DNA of 64,000 nt from Liolophura sinensis (taxonomy: Eukaryota > Mollusca > Polyplacophora > Chitonida > Chitonidae): the NCBI RefSeq assembly GCF_032854445.1, contig NC_088297.1, positions 26,591,915 through 26,655,914 on the forward strand, given 5' to 3'. Of this stretch, positions 37,478-49,585 are shown piece by piece; position 1 is the first letter of the stretch; the number at the start of each line of letters is the position of its first letter. The notes beneath the pieces were generated by a model that saw only the letters and a program-made list of their open reading frames with translations, did no database searches and was not told the origin of the DNA. The position numbers and the translations under genes were made by a program.

Positions 37478-39722
37478 TATAAAGTACAACATCCACGAGG
37501 AGGACGGTGGCTAATTTAACTTCCTGCAGGTATAGAGTACAACATCCATGAGGAGGACAGTGGCTAATTTACCTTCCTGAAGGTATCAGATACAACATCC
37601 ACCAGGTGGACGGTGGCTAATTTACCTTCCTACTGTTATAAGGTACAACATCCACGAGGAGGACGGTGACTAATTTACCTTTCTGCAGGTGTAAAGTACA
37701 ACATCCACGAGGAGGACGGTGGCTAATTTACCTTCCTGCAGGTATCATGTACAACATCCACGAGGAGGACGGTGGCTAATTTACCTTTCTGCAGGTGTAA
37801 AGTACAACATCCATGAGGAGGACGGTGGCTAATTTACCTTTCTCCAGGTGTGAAGTACAACATCCATGAGGAGGACGGTGACTAATTTACCTTTCTGCAG
37901 GTATCAGGTACAACATCCACAAAAAGGACAGTGGCTAATTTACCTTTCTGCAGGTGTCAAGTACAACATCCATGAGGAGGACGGTGGCTAATTCATGTTC
38001 CTGCAGGTGTAAAGTACAACATCCACGAGGAGGACGGTGACTAATTTACCTTTCTCCAGGTGTAGAGTACAACATCCATGAGGAGGACGGTGGCTAATTT
38101 ACCATTCTGCAGGTGTGAAGTACAACATCCATGAGGAGGACGGTGGCTAATTTACCTTTCTGCAGGTGTGAAGTACAACATCCATGCGGAGGACGGTGGC
38201 TAATTTACCTTTCTGCAGGTGTAAAGTACAACATCCACGAGGAGGACGGTGGATGCTTTACCTTCATATAGTTATAAAGTACAACATCCACGAAGAGGAC
38301 GGTGGGTAATTTACCTGCCTATAGGTATAAAGTACAACATCCACAAGGAGGACGGTGGCTAATTTTCATCCCTATATGTGTAAAGTACAACATCCACGAG
38401 GAGGACGGTGGCTAATTTACCTTCCTACAGGTATCAGGAACAACATCCACGAGAAGGACGGTGGGTAATTTACCTTCCTGCAGGTATAAAGTACAACATC
38501 CACGAGGAGGACGGTGGCTAATTTACCTTCCTCCAGGTATCAGGAACAACATCCACGAGGAGGACGGTGGATGCTTTACCGTCATATAGTTATAAAGTAC
38601 AACTTCCACGAGGAGGACGGTGGCTAATTTACCTGCCTTTAGGTATAAAGTACAACATCCACAAGGAGGACGGTGGCTAATTTACATCCCTATATGTATA
38701 AAGTACAACATCCACGAGGAGGACGGTGGCTAATTTACTTTCCTGCAGGTATAAAGTACAAAATCCATGAGGAGGTCGTTGGCTAGTTTACTTTCTTATA
38801 GGTATAAGGTACAACATCCACGAGGAGGACGGTGGGTAATTTACCTTTCTGCAGGTGTGAAGTACAACATCCATGAGGAGGACGGTGGGTAATTTACCTT
38901 CCTGCAGGAGTAAAGTACAACATCCACGAGGAGGACGGTGACTTATTTACCTTTCTGCAGGTGTAAAGTACAACATCCACGACAAGGACGGTGATTAATT
39001 TACCTTTCTGCAGGTGTAAAGTACAACATCCATGAGGAGGACGTTGGCTAGTTTACTTTCCTATAGGTATAAGGTACAACTTCCACGAGGAGGACGGTGG
39101 CTAATGTACCTGCCTATAGGTATAAAGTACAACATCCACAAAGAGGACGGTGGCTAATTTACATCCCTATATGTATAAAGTACAACATCCACGAGGAGGA
39201 CGGTGGCTAATTTACCTTCCTGCAGGTATAAAGTACAAAATCGACGAGGAGGACGGTGGCTAATTTATGTTCCTGCAGGTATAAAGTACAACATCCACGA
39301 GGCTATAGCTATAAAGTACAACATCCACGAGGAGGACAGTGGCTAATTTATCTTCCTATAGGTATAAAGTACAACATCCACGAGGAGGACGGTGGCTAAT
39401 TTACATCCATATAGGTATAAGGTACCACATCTACGAGGAGGACGTTGGCTAATTTACATCCCTATAGGTTTAAAGTACAACATCCATGAGGAGGACGGTG
39501 GCTGATTTACCTCCCCGTAGGTATAAGGTACAACATCCACGAGGAGGACGGTGGCTAATTTACATCCCTATAGGTTTAAAGTACAAAATCCATGAGGAGG
39601 ACGGTGGCTAATTTACATTCCTGCAGGTATAAAGTACAACATCCATACGGAGGACGGTGGTTAATTGACGTTCCTATAGGTATCAGGTACAAAATCCACG
39701 AGGAGGACGGTGACTAATTTAC
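37478..39722 (+). repeat. ~54-bp minisatellite, forward orientation (array K)
   Basis: About 41 units with the core 'gtacaacatccacgaggagg' plus 'acggtggctaatttaccttc' and 'ctgcaggtataaa'. Each unit contains 'accttcctgcag|gtataa', which reads as a 3' splice site joined to a donor-like word, and often a PstI site. The same unit in reverse orientation forms array L at 46385-47735. Confidence 0.95.
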
Positions 39723-39739
39723 CATCCTTTTTCTCCGCA

Positions 39740-39826
39740 GATGGGAAAAGCCCAACACGAACGAGGACAAACCGAGTTTGCCTTTCTCTACATGTACGTA
39801 GATGAGAAAGTTTTCACAGAGCCTTA
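39740..39826 (+). CDS. Putative terminal exon beside array K
   Basis: Directly after the last repeat unit is a strong acceptor, 'accatcctttttctccgcag' (ending 39739). An open frame of 28 codons follows (MGKAQHERGQTEFAFLYMYV, then DEKVFTEP) with a TAG at 39824-39826. Other frames close earlier. No homologue is recognised and no upstream exon was found, so this may be the last exon of a plus-strand gene or a chance combination. Confidence 0.3.
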
Positions 39827-41656
39827 GAATATAATCCTCGAATCATCCAATATGAGAAATCCAGTGGCCACCAATTCCGGACAGTTGAATAAAAAAGTCA
39901 ACAACCACATTCTAGTTTAAATATATGTATTTTAAGGAGCCCTGTCGTAGTGCCATAACCCACCGCCCATGGAGAGTTTGCCAACAGAAACTCTAATTCA
40001 ACAAGTTCCTTTCCCTAAAAATGGTTACAGCATTGTATTCATCCGGTTTGCAAAAACCTTTACAGAAAAACTATTATAAACTGAAGAACGCTTTACCGAG
40101 ATGTACGGATAAAAGTTGTGTTTCATTACATATGCTGCAGTACCCTAGGCAAGTTTATTAGTGTATTAACTCTCTTGTACATTCTAAGATTCTATACATG
40201 TGTAAGTGAAGCAATGAATGGTTTGGAGGTGGAATGGAAGATACATCATAGGTGTAGGCTATATGTACAAGGCATATAGCCATGATACAATGATAACAAT
40301 GATATAAAATACACATTGTCAACTCATCAGTCATCTATTATTTACACACACGGCATTCCATTTACGACTCGGTACTGCTGATTAAGCGGTGTGCTCTTAA
40401 TTGTTCACTTTTTTTAAGTGCCGTGTGTAACGATGAATGTTCAGTTTGACAGCATCTTCGTCTTGCTTCTGGTAAAGATATGTGCAGTTTGTTGGATACA
40501 AGCAGTGCGACTACATCCCGAACCAAAGCTTCCTTACATCTCCTATTCCTGACTGTCCCTTCGTACCTACAAAGACAAAAATGTGAACAGAATGCAATCC
40601 TGTTAAAGGCTTCCTATTTCATTTGTAAAAGACTGAAATCTGGAAATGTATATATATTGCTACTAATGTATATATATTGCTATATGCCTGCACACTTTTT
40701 AGCAAGTCATGCGCGGAACAAAATTATGAAATTATAATGATAAATAATTAAACACACATCTACATGTAAATGACTACTTGATGACTGCAATATTCTTCGT
40801 TACTTTCCTCCTTTTTATGGCTTTAGCAAAAATCATTCCGATACTACTCCATTCATAACTGGAGCCAAAATAGCCATATCTAATTATACCAAAAAATAAA
40901 AACAGACAGATAAAACACAAGGTAAATACAAACCCATCCACATTTAAAATCTTCTGAATTCGCTCGGTTCCTGGTAGCTGGACTAGCTTGTGTACAAATC
41001 CAGATGTGGCGGGGCGCCTGAAGCAATGTTTCACACAAGAAAATAATCACACAGTGAAAGATAATCATGGCCTATTTCCAATGCACATATACAGACAAGG
41101 TATACAAAAGCATATGCAGATTGTTTCGCATAATTTAATCACGCTCTATGTAAGCAGCAATGAATCCGTCACTTTCTTCTTCACTCTTGGACCAAAATAA
41201 GTTGTGACAACAAACAAACAGAACATCCCAGATCTGTACTGTAACAAAAAACCCTTATAGGCATGATTATTTGAAACGTGCATGGAGAAGACCGGGATTA
41301 CTGGCAACCACCCTACCTACATGTACCTATACGTACCGTTTGTCCCTAAGCTTCAATTTGAAGAACTTTTTTTCCACATAGGCTTCGAGATATGTATAAG
41401 CCTAAAAGAGAAAATCTTATTAAGTACCATACGCATACCCATTCGAAATAACACCCAGAATGGCCATAATTTACTCACAAAACATTTACAAAATTCCAGT
41501 CTCGCAGCGTTGTTTTTGGTACGAAAACATATATAAATATAGTAACACGGCTTTTTCCATACAAAGGGTATTTTCAGTACATATACATCAAGCTAAGCGA
41601 TAAAGTCAATATCAATTTATAAACAATTTATACACCGAAATCACACTTTTACGTAC
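39827..41656. other. Mostly unassigned; possible further exon at 41017
   Basis: AT-rich. On the minus strand an acceptor at 41018 (acattgcttcag) opens a frame with RPATSGFVHKLVQLPGTERI, then QKILNVDG. It might extend the gene at 41657-44346, but the phase does not fit the preceding exon without an extra exon. Confidence 0.35.
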
Positions 41657-44346
41657 CAAGTCCAAGACATAACCGAAACCAAAGCCCTTTAGAAATTCCC
41701 TTCTCGGATTTGTCAAGAAAATCTCCAGCTCAGAGCTCTCGGACCTAGATAAACACATAATCATGTATACAGTTGTACGAGGAAGGGGTTAGGAGAAGCT
41801 ATCAATATAACACAGTGAAACACTCTAAAACACTCGTTTTAGATGCATAATAATATATCCCGGGCGATGAAGTGCATGAGGATCTTTATGAAATCACATG
41901 CTACCATCAAGTGTGGCTGTATGATGTGAAACAATACATTAAACTATATGTCATGTAACAAATTAATTATTTGTATCGCAGCAACTATTCTTCAAATAGC
42001 AGCGAAATCTTTCGAGTTTGTGTGATATGAATGTACAATGGTGCTGCACGCCACTATAGAAGAATAGGGAAAGACAGAAATGTGTTTAAAACTACTGTAT
42101 ATAGTCAAATACAAGGGTCAATTAAATACACTGTGTCTGTAAATTATAATTGCGCAGAAAAATGTGTAGGTATTCCTAAGCTAATTGTTGTTCACACCAG
42201 TCACTGTGCGAAACTCCAGAATGCGCCTACACATATGAGGAAATATAGAAAAATATGTAAAAGACAAAGAAAATAAATGAAGTGTACAGATTTAAGCTAT
42301 ACATACCACTTTGAACCTCTGTCTGTCAACAAGCCTTCCACATACTGGTCGATCACATCAACCTGAAATATCAACATTATGCGGCATATATATATACAAT
42401 CCAAACATTGTGTTTAAGTTGGTTAAAAATCCAAAAATTGTCAGACACAGTTTAATGGTATTTTTCTACTGATGCTGAATACTTGAGGCTCAGACCCACC
42501 TGTTATTTCTAAACATTTTGAGTATATGCCTCAATGTCACCTGGGGCCTTCATGGCTCAGTCGGTTAGCGCGCTAGCGCAGCGTAATGACCTAGGAGTCT
42601 CTCACCAATGCGGTCGCTGTGAGTTGAAGTCCAGCTCATGCTGGCTTCCTCTCCGGCCGTACGTGGGAAGGTCTGCCAGCAACCTGCGGATGGTCGTGGG
42701 TTTCTCCCGGGCTCTGCCCGGTTTCCTCCCACCATAATGCTGGCCGCCGTCGTATAAGTGAAATATTCTTGGGTACGGCGTAAAACACCAATCAAATAAA
42801 CAAATCAATGTCACCTGCATGACAACTGCTCCCTTATCCATACCTGTGAAATGACATCAGATACACAAATAAACATGTTGGAATCCTGCTCCTCATTGTT
42901 GAGTTCCTCGTCCGCAAATGGAATAATCCTGGACACTTGTAAGTCTTCTGACGAAAACCTACAGAAATCAAGACATCACAAAAGTTGTATCTTTCTTGAA
43001 AACATACGAGAAATGACTGCAACACTTATCAAAATCGACGCCCACATCGTTACACATTCTAAAGCAAAACGTATCGGAAAGAATGTGTTCAAGACAAAGA
43101 CCTTAACCCTAAGACATGCAACAATGTTCAGTCATGCCCAGCATTTGTCGCCCCAAGCACCACAATGCAGATATACACGAGTATAATATTCAATTCAGAT
43201 TTGAAATGCATTTCCTTAATTAGTGTTCTCTTTGCGAATAATTATCCTTCAACATGACGTGCAATGGAAATGCCGTGAAGAACTGTGTTCAGTTAGATAG
43301 CAAAGAACGGCACTTTTACCTACAAAAATAAACACGTCTTTTGAACATTGTGATAATTTAGTTATTTATTTCAATGGTGTTTTACGCCTCAAAAACAGCT
43401 CAATTTACAGCCCATGTGATGGCGGTCAATTTTATGGACATATGTGCATGGACTGTAATATATAGCGCAGACTTAAAGCCTAATTAGATTGCTCGCACAG
43501 TGAAGGCTTTGGAAAGAAGTTTAAACCCGTGCAGAGCTGATCCAATTTCTTGTGTGAATATATACAGTGTAATTTGACAAATAGATTATGAATCTGGCTT
43601 TGCTTTTGTTCTAGCTTTGTTCTAGCTTAAAAAGTTTGACCACAATTTACCTACTGTTCATGCATTAGGCATAAATAGCTAACCACGAATGTGGCTTTGT
43701 TTTGGTTCTAAAGAAGTTTTCGCTTTTAGGCACACTTTATTCTGATTTTTGAGACACGATGCGAAAAGCAGTAATGGTGCAATGCTGAAAGTTGGTCAGC
43801 AGGACAAATTGTGCTCTTCTGTCGTATCAAATTATTACAGATGAATAGTTTTCCAGTGATTGGCATTAAAATTTTTGCCAAATTTTTAAAATTTTGGCGT
43901 CACCTACAGAGCCGATAAATCTGCATATACGTCTGGATGACCACTAGGAGTATACACTTCGAAAAAAGATGTAGAAAAATAGTTCAAGAACATATCATCT
44001 CATTGACAGGGAATGAATCTATTTTTTTAACATGAAAAGTTAATCAAAAAGCTCGCCTATCATATAAAGCCGCAGACGATAACTATATATGTACACAGTA
44101 TTTTAGATGAATGAAACGTATTGATGCTTAATTTTACGTACCATTTTGTCCCTCAACGCGTGCTTTCCAGTGTACAGCTCTCAAATGGTTCTCTACTTTC
44201 TTCTTCCTTGTTGGCTTGAACTTTGACGGTGGACATAACGGACAATGGAATGAAATATAGTCTCCTTTACAACAATCCTTGCAACTTTTTACACAACTTA
44301 AAAATTCATCCACAGACTGAATCACGACAGGTTGGTGTGCTGTCAT
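41657..44346 (-). CDS. Unidentified gene, C2H2-like first exon (partial model)
   Basis: Not recognised. Four minus-strand exons are proposed. Exon 44346-44142 has a good start context and begins MTAHQPVVIQSVDEFLSCVK. It carries a C2H2-like finger (HCPLCPPSKFK, then VENHLRAVHW) and ends at a gtacgt donor. Exon 42958-42844 encodes FSSEDLQVSRIIPFADEELN, then FICVSDVISQ. Exon 42362-42307 encodes VDVIDQYVEGLLTDRGSK. Exon 41744-41657 encodes SESSELEIFLTNPRREFLKG, then FGFGYVLDL. The last three join in phase with consensus borders. The first exon ends in a phase that does not fit the second in its coding frame (the alternative frame hits a stop in the third exon), so at least one exon between 42.96 and 44.14 kb is missing from this model. 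The gene sits between the inverted arrays K and L. A zinc-finger protein is an inference from one finger. Confidence 0.45.
42543..42804 (+). mobile_element. Full-length MetaSINE-like SINE with 12-bp target duplication
   Basis: The best copy in the window. The tRNA-like head is 'ggggccttcatggctcagtc' with 'ggttagcgcgctagcg', the B-box region is 'gagttgaagtccagctcatg', and the core is 'gcccggtttcctcccaccat' with 'aatgctggccgccgtcgtat'. The tail is 'aaaacaccaatcaaataaac'. It is flanked by perfect 'tcaatgtcacct' repeats at 42531-42542 and 42805-42816. It lies in an intron of the unidentified minus-strand gene, about 40 bp from its exon at 42844. Confidence 0.93.
43362..43445 (-). mobile_element. 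MetaSINE-like tail fragment
   Basis: 'ttatttatttcaatggtgtt' then 'ttacgcc' and 'atgtgatggcggtcaatttt' match the tail and part of the core on the minus strand, with a rearranged middle. Confidence 0.5.
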
Positions 44347-46328
44347 TGTTACATTGAGGCGTCCAGAAATAAACTCGTCGGAAAAGTGGAAAGCTTTTAT
44401 AAAAGCTATGTACTACATTAGCCAAACTGCAAAGCTAACAAGTCACCCTGAGATAGTATTACTTCAGCAGACATGCGATGGGAAACTGTGTTTACAAACA
44501 CACCGCCACCTCGGCTTTCCAAGGTCCAGACACACGAAAGTTACCCATAAATTTGTTTTGTTTAGACATTGTGGCAAGTGATGCACGGAGGTATAAAAGT
44601 GTAGAAAGAGCAGGCCTATACACTGAATGTTCTTAGAAACTCCACATTTTTAACTTTAACTGAAAATGTTTTATCTTATAATCGAATTAGAAAATCATTT
44701 ATACCTCTATCAACATCGAGTTTTTCCAAATATTGTATTGTTTTGGCGTCCGAAAAACATAAACAAACTCGTACATGATAGAACTCGTTAATTTTTCTGG
44801 AAATAACTCTCCACCGTCGAATTCCAAGTAAATTGGGATTAGGAGACATGAAGATCATTCATGTGAGACAACATGTCCATATGAACAAAATAAAATAGTC
44901 CTACTTAATTTCTAAGATGAAGATATTGGTCCGAAGTACATTTTAAATTCTTCAACCATAACAAAAGTTATCACGACACTGCAGATATGACTTTCAAGCA
45001 CTATAGTAGGCCCAATGTGCTAGGTAGTACAAATGAAATGGTATTTGCTTGACATACTTCCTTTTCAGCCATTTCATGAGGATTTCATTCATTGTATGAA
45101 TAAAATCAAAGCGCTATTCAAAAAGCCCGACCCCAATTCATATTGTATTATACATGGATCTTCTGCTGCTTGGTTGTCGGGCAGGGAAAGGCAAATTTTA
45201 ATGCGAATTGAGTTACATAATTACATTGACGGTATATTTACATACACCTGTATTGTTGCATTCTTTTGCCTGTACACATATTTGTTAAGAAATATTTTGT
45301 GATGTGTGGATTTTTATGATTCTGATCATTTTTATTTTTTAAAACTTAATAATAGTAGTAATAAATGCATCTTGCTTAGGTCAAAGAAAACAATTCTGGG
45401 TATGAGAAAGTTATAGCTGACAGATTTCCTTGACAAGGAGATAAGTCTGAATTAAGTTTTCACTTAGAGAATTCAGGAGCAATAAAGCGGGCGATCACTT
45501 GTCCACCAGTGAAATCTGATATATGTGGATGTAAGCTTCTGCGGTATAACAAAATAAACTGGGTCATGCATGAAAGTCAGAGGTCAGACTTGAACCTTTC
45601 TCTGCCATAAGAGGAAGTAATGTGTGGGGTGTGTTAAGAAGCAAACTCTGAAAAACTTACTTGATATCTTTGGCAAAATAAGCTTTCTTAAATATTCAAT
45701 GTTTTTCGCACTTTACAAATTATGGTCTCAAGCTACATATGTGTATTTTTGGGGTTATAAATAAGGCTATACAACAGCAGCAAACACCTTGTTTGTCCTT
45801 ATCAAGGAACTGAGCGTAACAATTCGCCAGGCTTTATATCTCTGCAAGTTTTTACATACTAATTAAATGGCTATTGAACGTTAATTGACAACAAGAGCGC
45901 TGTGAACAGCTATGCACAGGCAGAGATCAAAAGGGATTACAACATTAAGCGTCAGAAGTTTACTGTACACAGAATAAAGCAATAATAATAATCATGTACA
46001 TAAAACATATAACATTTCTAAGTAACAATAAACAACCTATGGTTAATTACCACACAAGTGTGATCAGGCTGGCGAAGAGCTATTGTATAACTTATAGGAC
46101 TTCCATTCAAATCGGGCTAATACTTAGTTTTAAAAAAGTTTCTTAAACATGTAACAAACCCTGGTATCCATCACCTTACATACATACTTATACATTATAT
46201 GTTATATATATTTCTCTGAAATAAACAAGGCAACAGTCATCCGCATATAGATTTTAGCTGTACCAAAACGACATATAACTTATCTATTGTCCTCATAAGT
46301 GTGTGTCAATCAATCAGTTAAATCTTTA
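44347..46328. other. No recognisable gene
   Basis: AT-rich unique DNA between the putative first exon at 44346 and array L. Open frames up to 89 codons have no domain or splice context. Confidence 0.45.
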
Positions 46329-46369
46329 TTAGAAGTTAATTTGGTAATCATCAATGTTGTACTGCATAC
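46329..46369 (-). CDS. Putative terminal micro-exon beside array L
   Basis: Minus strand: an acceptor 'ttttccatccttcag' (ending 46370) is followed by a frame MQYNIDDYQINF and a stop. An overlapping AATAAA lies at 46325-46330. The exon start GTATGCAGTACAACAT matches the repeat unit of array L (GTATAAAGTACAACAT) right after the same kind of acceptor. It could be the seed of the array or merely its last eroded unit. Confidence 0.3.
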
Positions 46370-46384
46370 CTGAAGGATGGAAAA

Positions 46385-47735
46385 CTTTATACCTATAAAG
46401 GTTGAACTTTATACATATAGGAAGGTAAATCAGCCACCGTCCTTCTCATGGATGTTGTACTCTATAGCTATAGGAAGGTAAACTGGTCACCATCCTCCTC
46501 GTGGATGTTGAATTTTATACATGTAGAAAGGTTAATTAGCCACTCTCCTTCTCGTGGATGTTGTACTTTATAACTATAGGAAGATAAATTTTCCACCGTC
46601 CTCCTCGTGGATGTGGTACCTTATTCGTACGGGAAAGCAACTTAACCACCGTCTTCCTCATGGATGTTGTACTTTATACCATTAGCAATGGTGTAAATTA
46701 GCCACCGTCCTCCTCATGGATGTTGTACCTCATGCTTACATGGAGGTAAGTTAGCCACCGTCCTCCTCCTGGATGTTGTACCTTATACCTACATGGAGGT
46801 AAATTAGCAACCGCCCTCCTTATGGATGTTGTACTTTATACCAGTAGGAAGGTAAATCAGGCACCGTCCTCCTCGTGGATGTTGTACCTGACACCTCCAG
46901 AAAGGTAAACTAGCCACCGTCCTCCTCGTGGATGTTGTACTTTATACCAGTAGGAAGGTAAACTAGTCACCGTCCTCCTCGTGGATGTTGAACTTTATAC
47001 CTATAGAAAGGTAAACTAGTCACCGTCCTCCTCGTGGATGTTGAATTTTATACATGTAGGAAGGTAAATTAGCCACCGTCCTCCTCGTGGATGTTGTACT
47101 TTATACCAGTAGGAAGGTAAACTAGCCACCGTCCTCCTCGTGGATGTTGAACTTTATACCTATAGAAAGGTAAACTAGTCACCGTCCTCCTCGTGGATGT
47201 TGTACTTTATACCTATAGGAAGGTAAATCAGCCACCGTCCTCCTCGTGGATGTTGTACTTTATACCTATATGAAGGTAAATTAGCCACCGTCCTCCTCGT
47301 GGATGTTGTACCTCATGCTTACATGGAGGTAAGTTAGCCACCGTCCTCCTCGTGGATGTTGTACCTTATACCTACATGGAGGTAAATTAGCCACCGTCCT
47401 CCTTATGGATGTTGTACTTTATACCTATATGAAGGTAAATTAGCCACCGTCCTCCTCGTGGAGGTTCTACCTGATACCTATAGGAAGGTAAATTAGCTAC
47501 CGTCCTCCTCGTGGATGTTGTACTTTATACCTAAAGGCAGGTAAATTAGCCACCGTCCTCCTCGTGGATGTTGTACCTTTTACCTGGAGGAAGGTAAATT
47601 AGCCACTGTCCTTCTCGTCGATGTTGTATCTTATGCCAGTAGGAAGGTAAATTAGCCACCGTCCTCCTCGTGGATGTTATACTTTATACCTATGGGGAGG
47701 TGAACTAGGCAAGGTCCTCCTCGTGGATCTTTAAT
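46385..47735 (-). repeat. ~54-bp minisatellite, reverse orientation (array L)
   Basis: About 25 units that are the reverse complement of array K; on + they read 'ttagccaccgtcctcctcgt' plus 'ggatgttgtactttatacct' and 'ataggaaggtaaa'. Further loose units of the same type lie at 47950-48005, mirroring those at 36998-37066 outside array K. Confidence 0.95.
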
Positions 47736-48544
47736 ATTTTTTCTTCAAGTTAGTGATGGAGGACTGTTAGGTTACTAATTAACAATGACACATTAGAGAA
47801 GGTCTTCAGGGTTACAGTAATGTCTGTGTTTTCGGATAATAAGGGGTTTAAAGTGTTGAGAATTTATCTGCTCGGCTATAGGCCTATATAAATATACAGG
47901 CCTATAGTCTCGTACCTTGCCCAATTATTCGTAAACGAACAAGTTACTTGTTCCGTTCTGCTCATGGATGTCCGTTCTCCTCGTGGACGTTCTCCTCATG
48001 GATGGCGGCTGCCCAGTGCTACTCCACCATCCGTTTGGCTTGACTCGTACATTTAGTGAAATGTCTGGGTAAGCGTCCTTTCGTTGTTTGTTGTTATGGG
48101 TGAAAAACAAGTGCGTTGATGTTCATTTGCTGTTTTGTTTGATTGTATTCACTTGATACAAGCTGTGAAAATCGAAAACACTCATTTACGGTGATGAAAG
48201 CTTTTTTCGTTAAAGTTTTTTCTTTTTACCTATGTAGATTTGGGCATTTGGATGATCTGTGTTAAAAAATGGTAGACTTATATCATTTTCATGGACGCAC
48301 ACATTCAGCATGAGTTTTCACTATTCTCTGTTGGTTTCTGGTAGTCGTTAGTGTTTACGGTCTAACAGTTTGCACTCTGAGCAAAACTGTGTGTGAAGGA
48401 ATGCAATAGCCAAAAACAGCATAAAGCTTTTTGGCAATTCTAACGTGGCATTAAACTGCGAGCTATTAAATTGCGAAGACGGCAGCTAACTTTTTGTGGT
48501 CTGACTGACAAATTTCAAAATCTATTCAAAGCAGCTAATGGATT
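47736..48544. other. Flank of array L, no supported gene
   Basis: Contains three relic repeat cores at 47950-48005. The plus-strand ATGGCGGCTGCC near 48003 lies in such a relic and closes after 13 codons. A minus-strand 61-codon frame here also runs through the relics. Confidence 0.45.
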
Positions 48545-49206
48545 AGATGCCTGACAATGTGCTTGTTAGGAGCCTGACAATGTCCTAGTTAGGTGCCTGA
48601 CAATGTCCAAGTTAGTGCCTGACAACATCCTTGTTAGGTGCCTGACAATGACCTAGTTAGGTGCCTGACAATGTCCTTGTTAGTTGCCTGACAATGACGT
48701 AGTTAGGTGCCTGACAATGTCCTTGTTAGGTGCCTGACAATGTCCTTGTTAGGTGCCAGACAATGACCTAGTTAGGTGCCTGACAATGTCCTAGTTACGT
48801 GCCTGACTATGTCCTTGTTAGGTCCCTGACAATGTCCTAGTTAGGTGCCTGACATTGTCCTAGTTAGGTGCCTGACAATGTCCTAGATAGGTGCCTGACA
48901 ATGTCCTAGTTAGTGCCTGACAACATCCTTGTTAGGTGCCTGACAATGACCTAGTTAGGTGCCTGACAGTGTCCTTGTTAGGTGCATGACAATGTCCTAG
49001 TTAGGTACCTGACAATGTGTTTGTTAGGTGCCTGACAATGTTCTAGTTAGGTGCCTGACAACATCCTTGTTAGGTGCATGACAATGTCCTTGTTAGGTGC
49101 CTGACATTGTCCTTGTTAGGTGCATGACAATGTCCTAGTTAGGTGCCTGACAATGTTCTACTTAGATGCCCGACAGTGTCCTTGTTAGATACCTGACAAT
49201 GTCCTA
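48545..49206. repeat. 23-bp minisatellite (array M)
   Basis: About 29 units with the core 'gttaggtgcctgacaatgtc' plus 'ctt', ending about 380 bp before the RITA1 start codon. The unit carries TTAG|GTGCCT. Since an acceptor-like 'tttttgttcattgcag' follows at 49262-49277, the array may lie in the RITA1 5' intron. Confidence 0.93.
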
Positions 49207-49585
49207 GTCAGGCTACTCATTTGCAGACTTGGCGAAGTGATGAAAGCTGTCTGATTTTGCATTTTTGTTCATTGCAGTGAAGAAGAAGAAGAACTGACTG
49301 AAAACAATCCTGCTGCCATTGGATGGAGATGTTTTAAGTAGGGCATACCTTTACCAATTCTGGTTGCTGCAGTGATCTGTGTAAATGAGCGTTTGATTAC
49401 AAAGACACATACAACAATGGCTGGTGCAGATAATATCAACAGTTCTATGATAGACACTGGAGTTTTCGTCAAAGTGACATGATTTGGGAGAACTGATCTG
49501 GCCCAGACCTGGTGGTCATTGTTGTTCAACTGTAACAATTGTTAGCTATATTGTTTTTCAAGATAAGCAGCAATAACAACTAGAA

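Noticed and set aside
48003-48045. Start codon with ATGGCGGCTGCC context as a RITA1 first exon
   Set aside because: The frame closes after 13 codons and the ATG derives from a relic array unit. RITA1 has its own start with an in-frame stop upstream.
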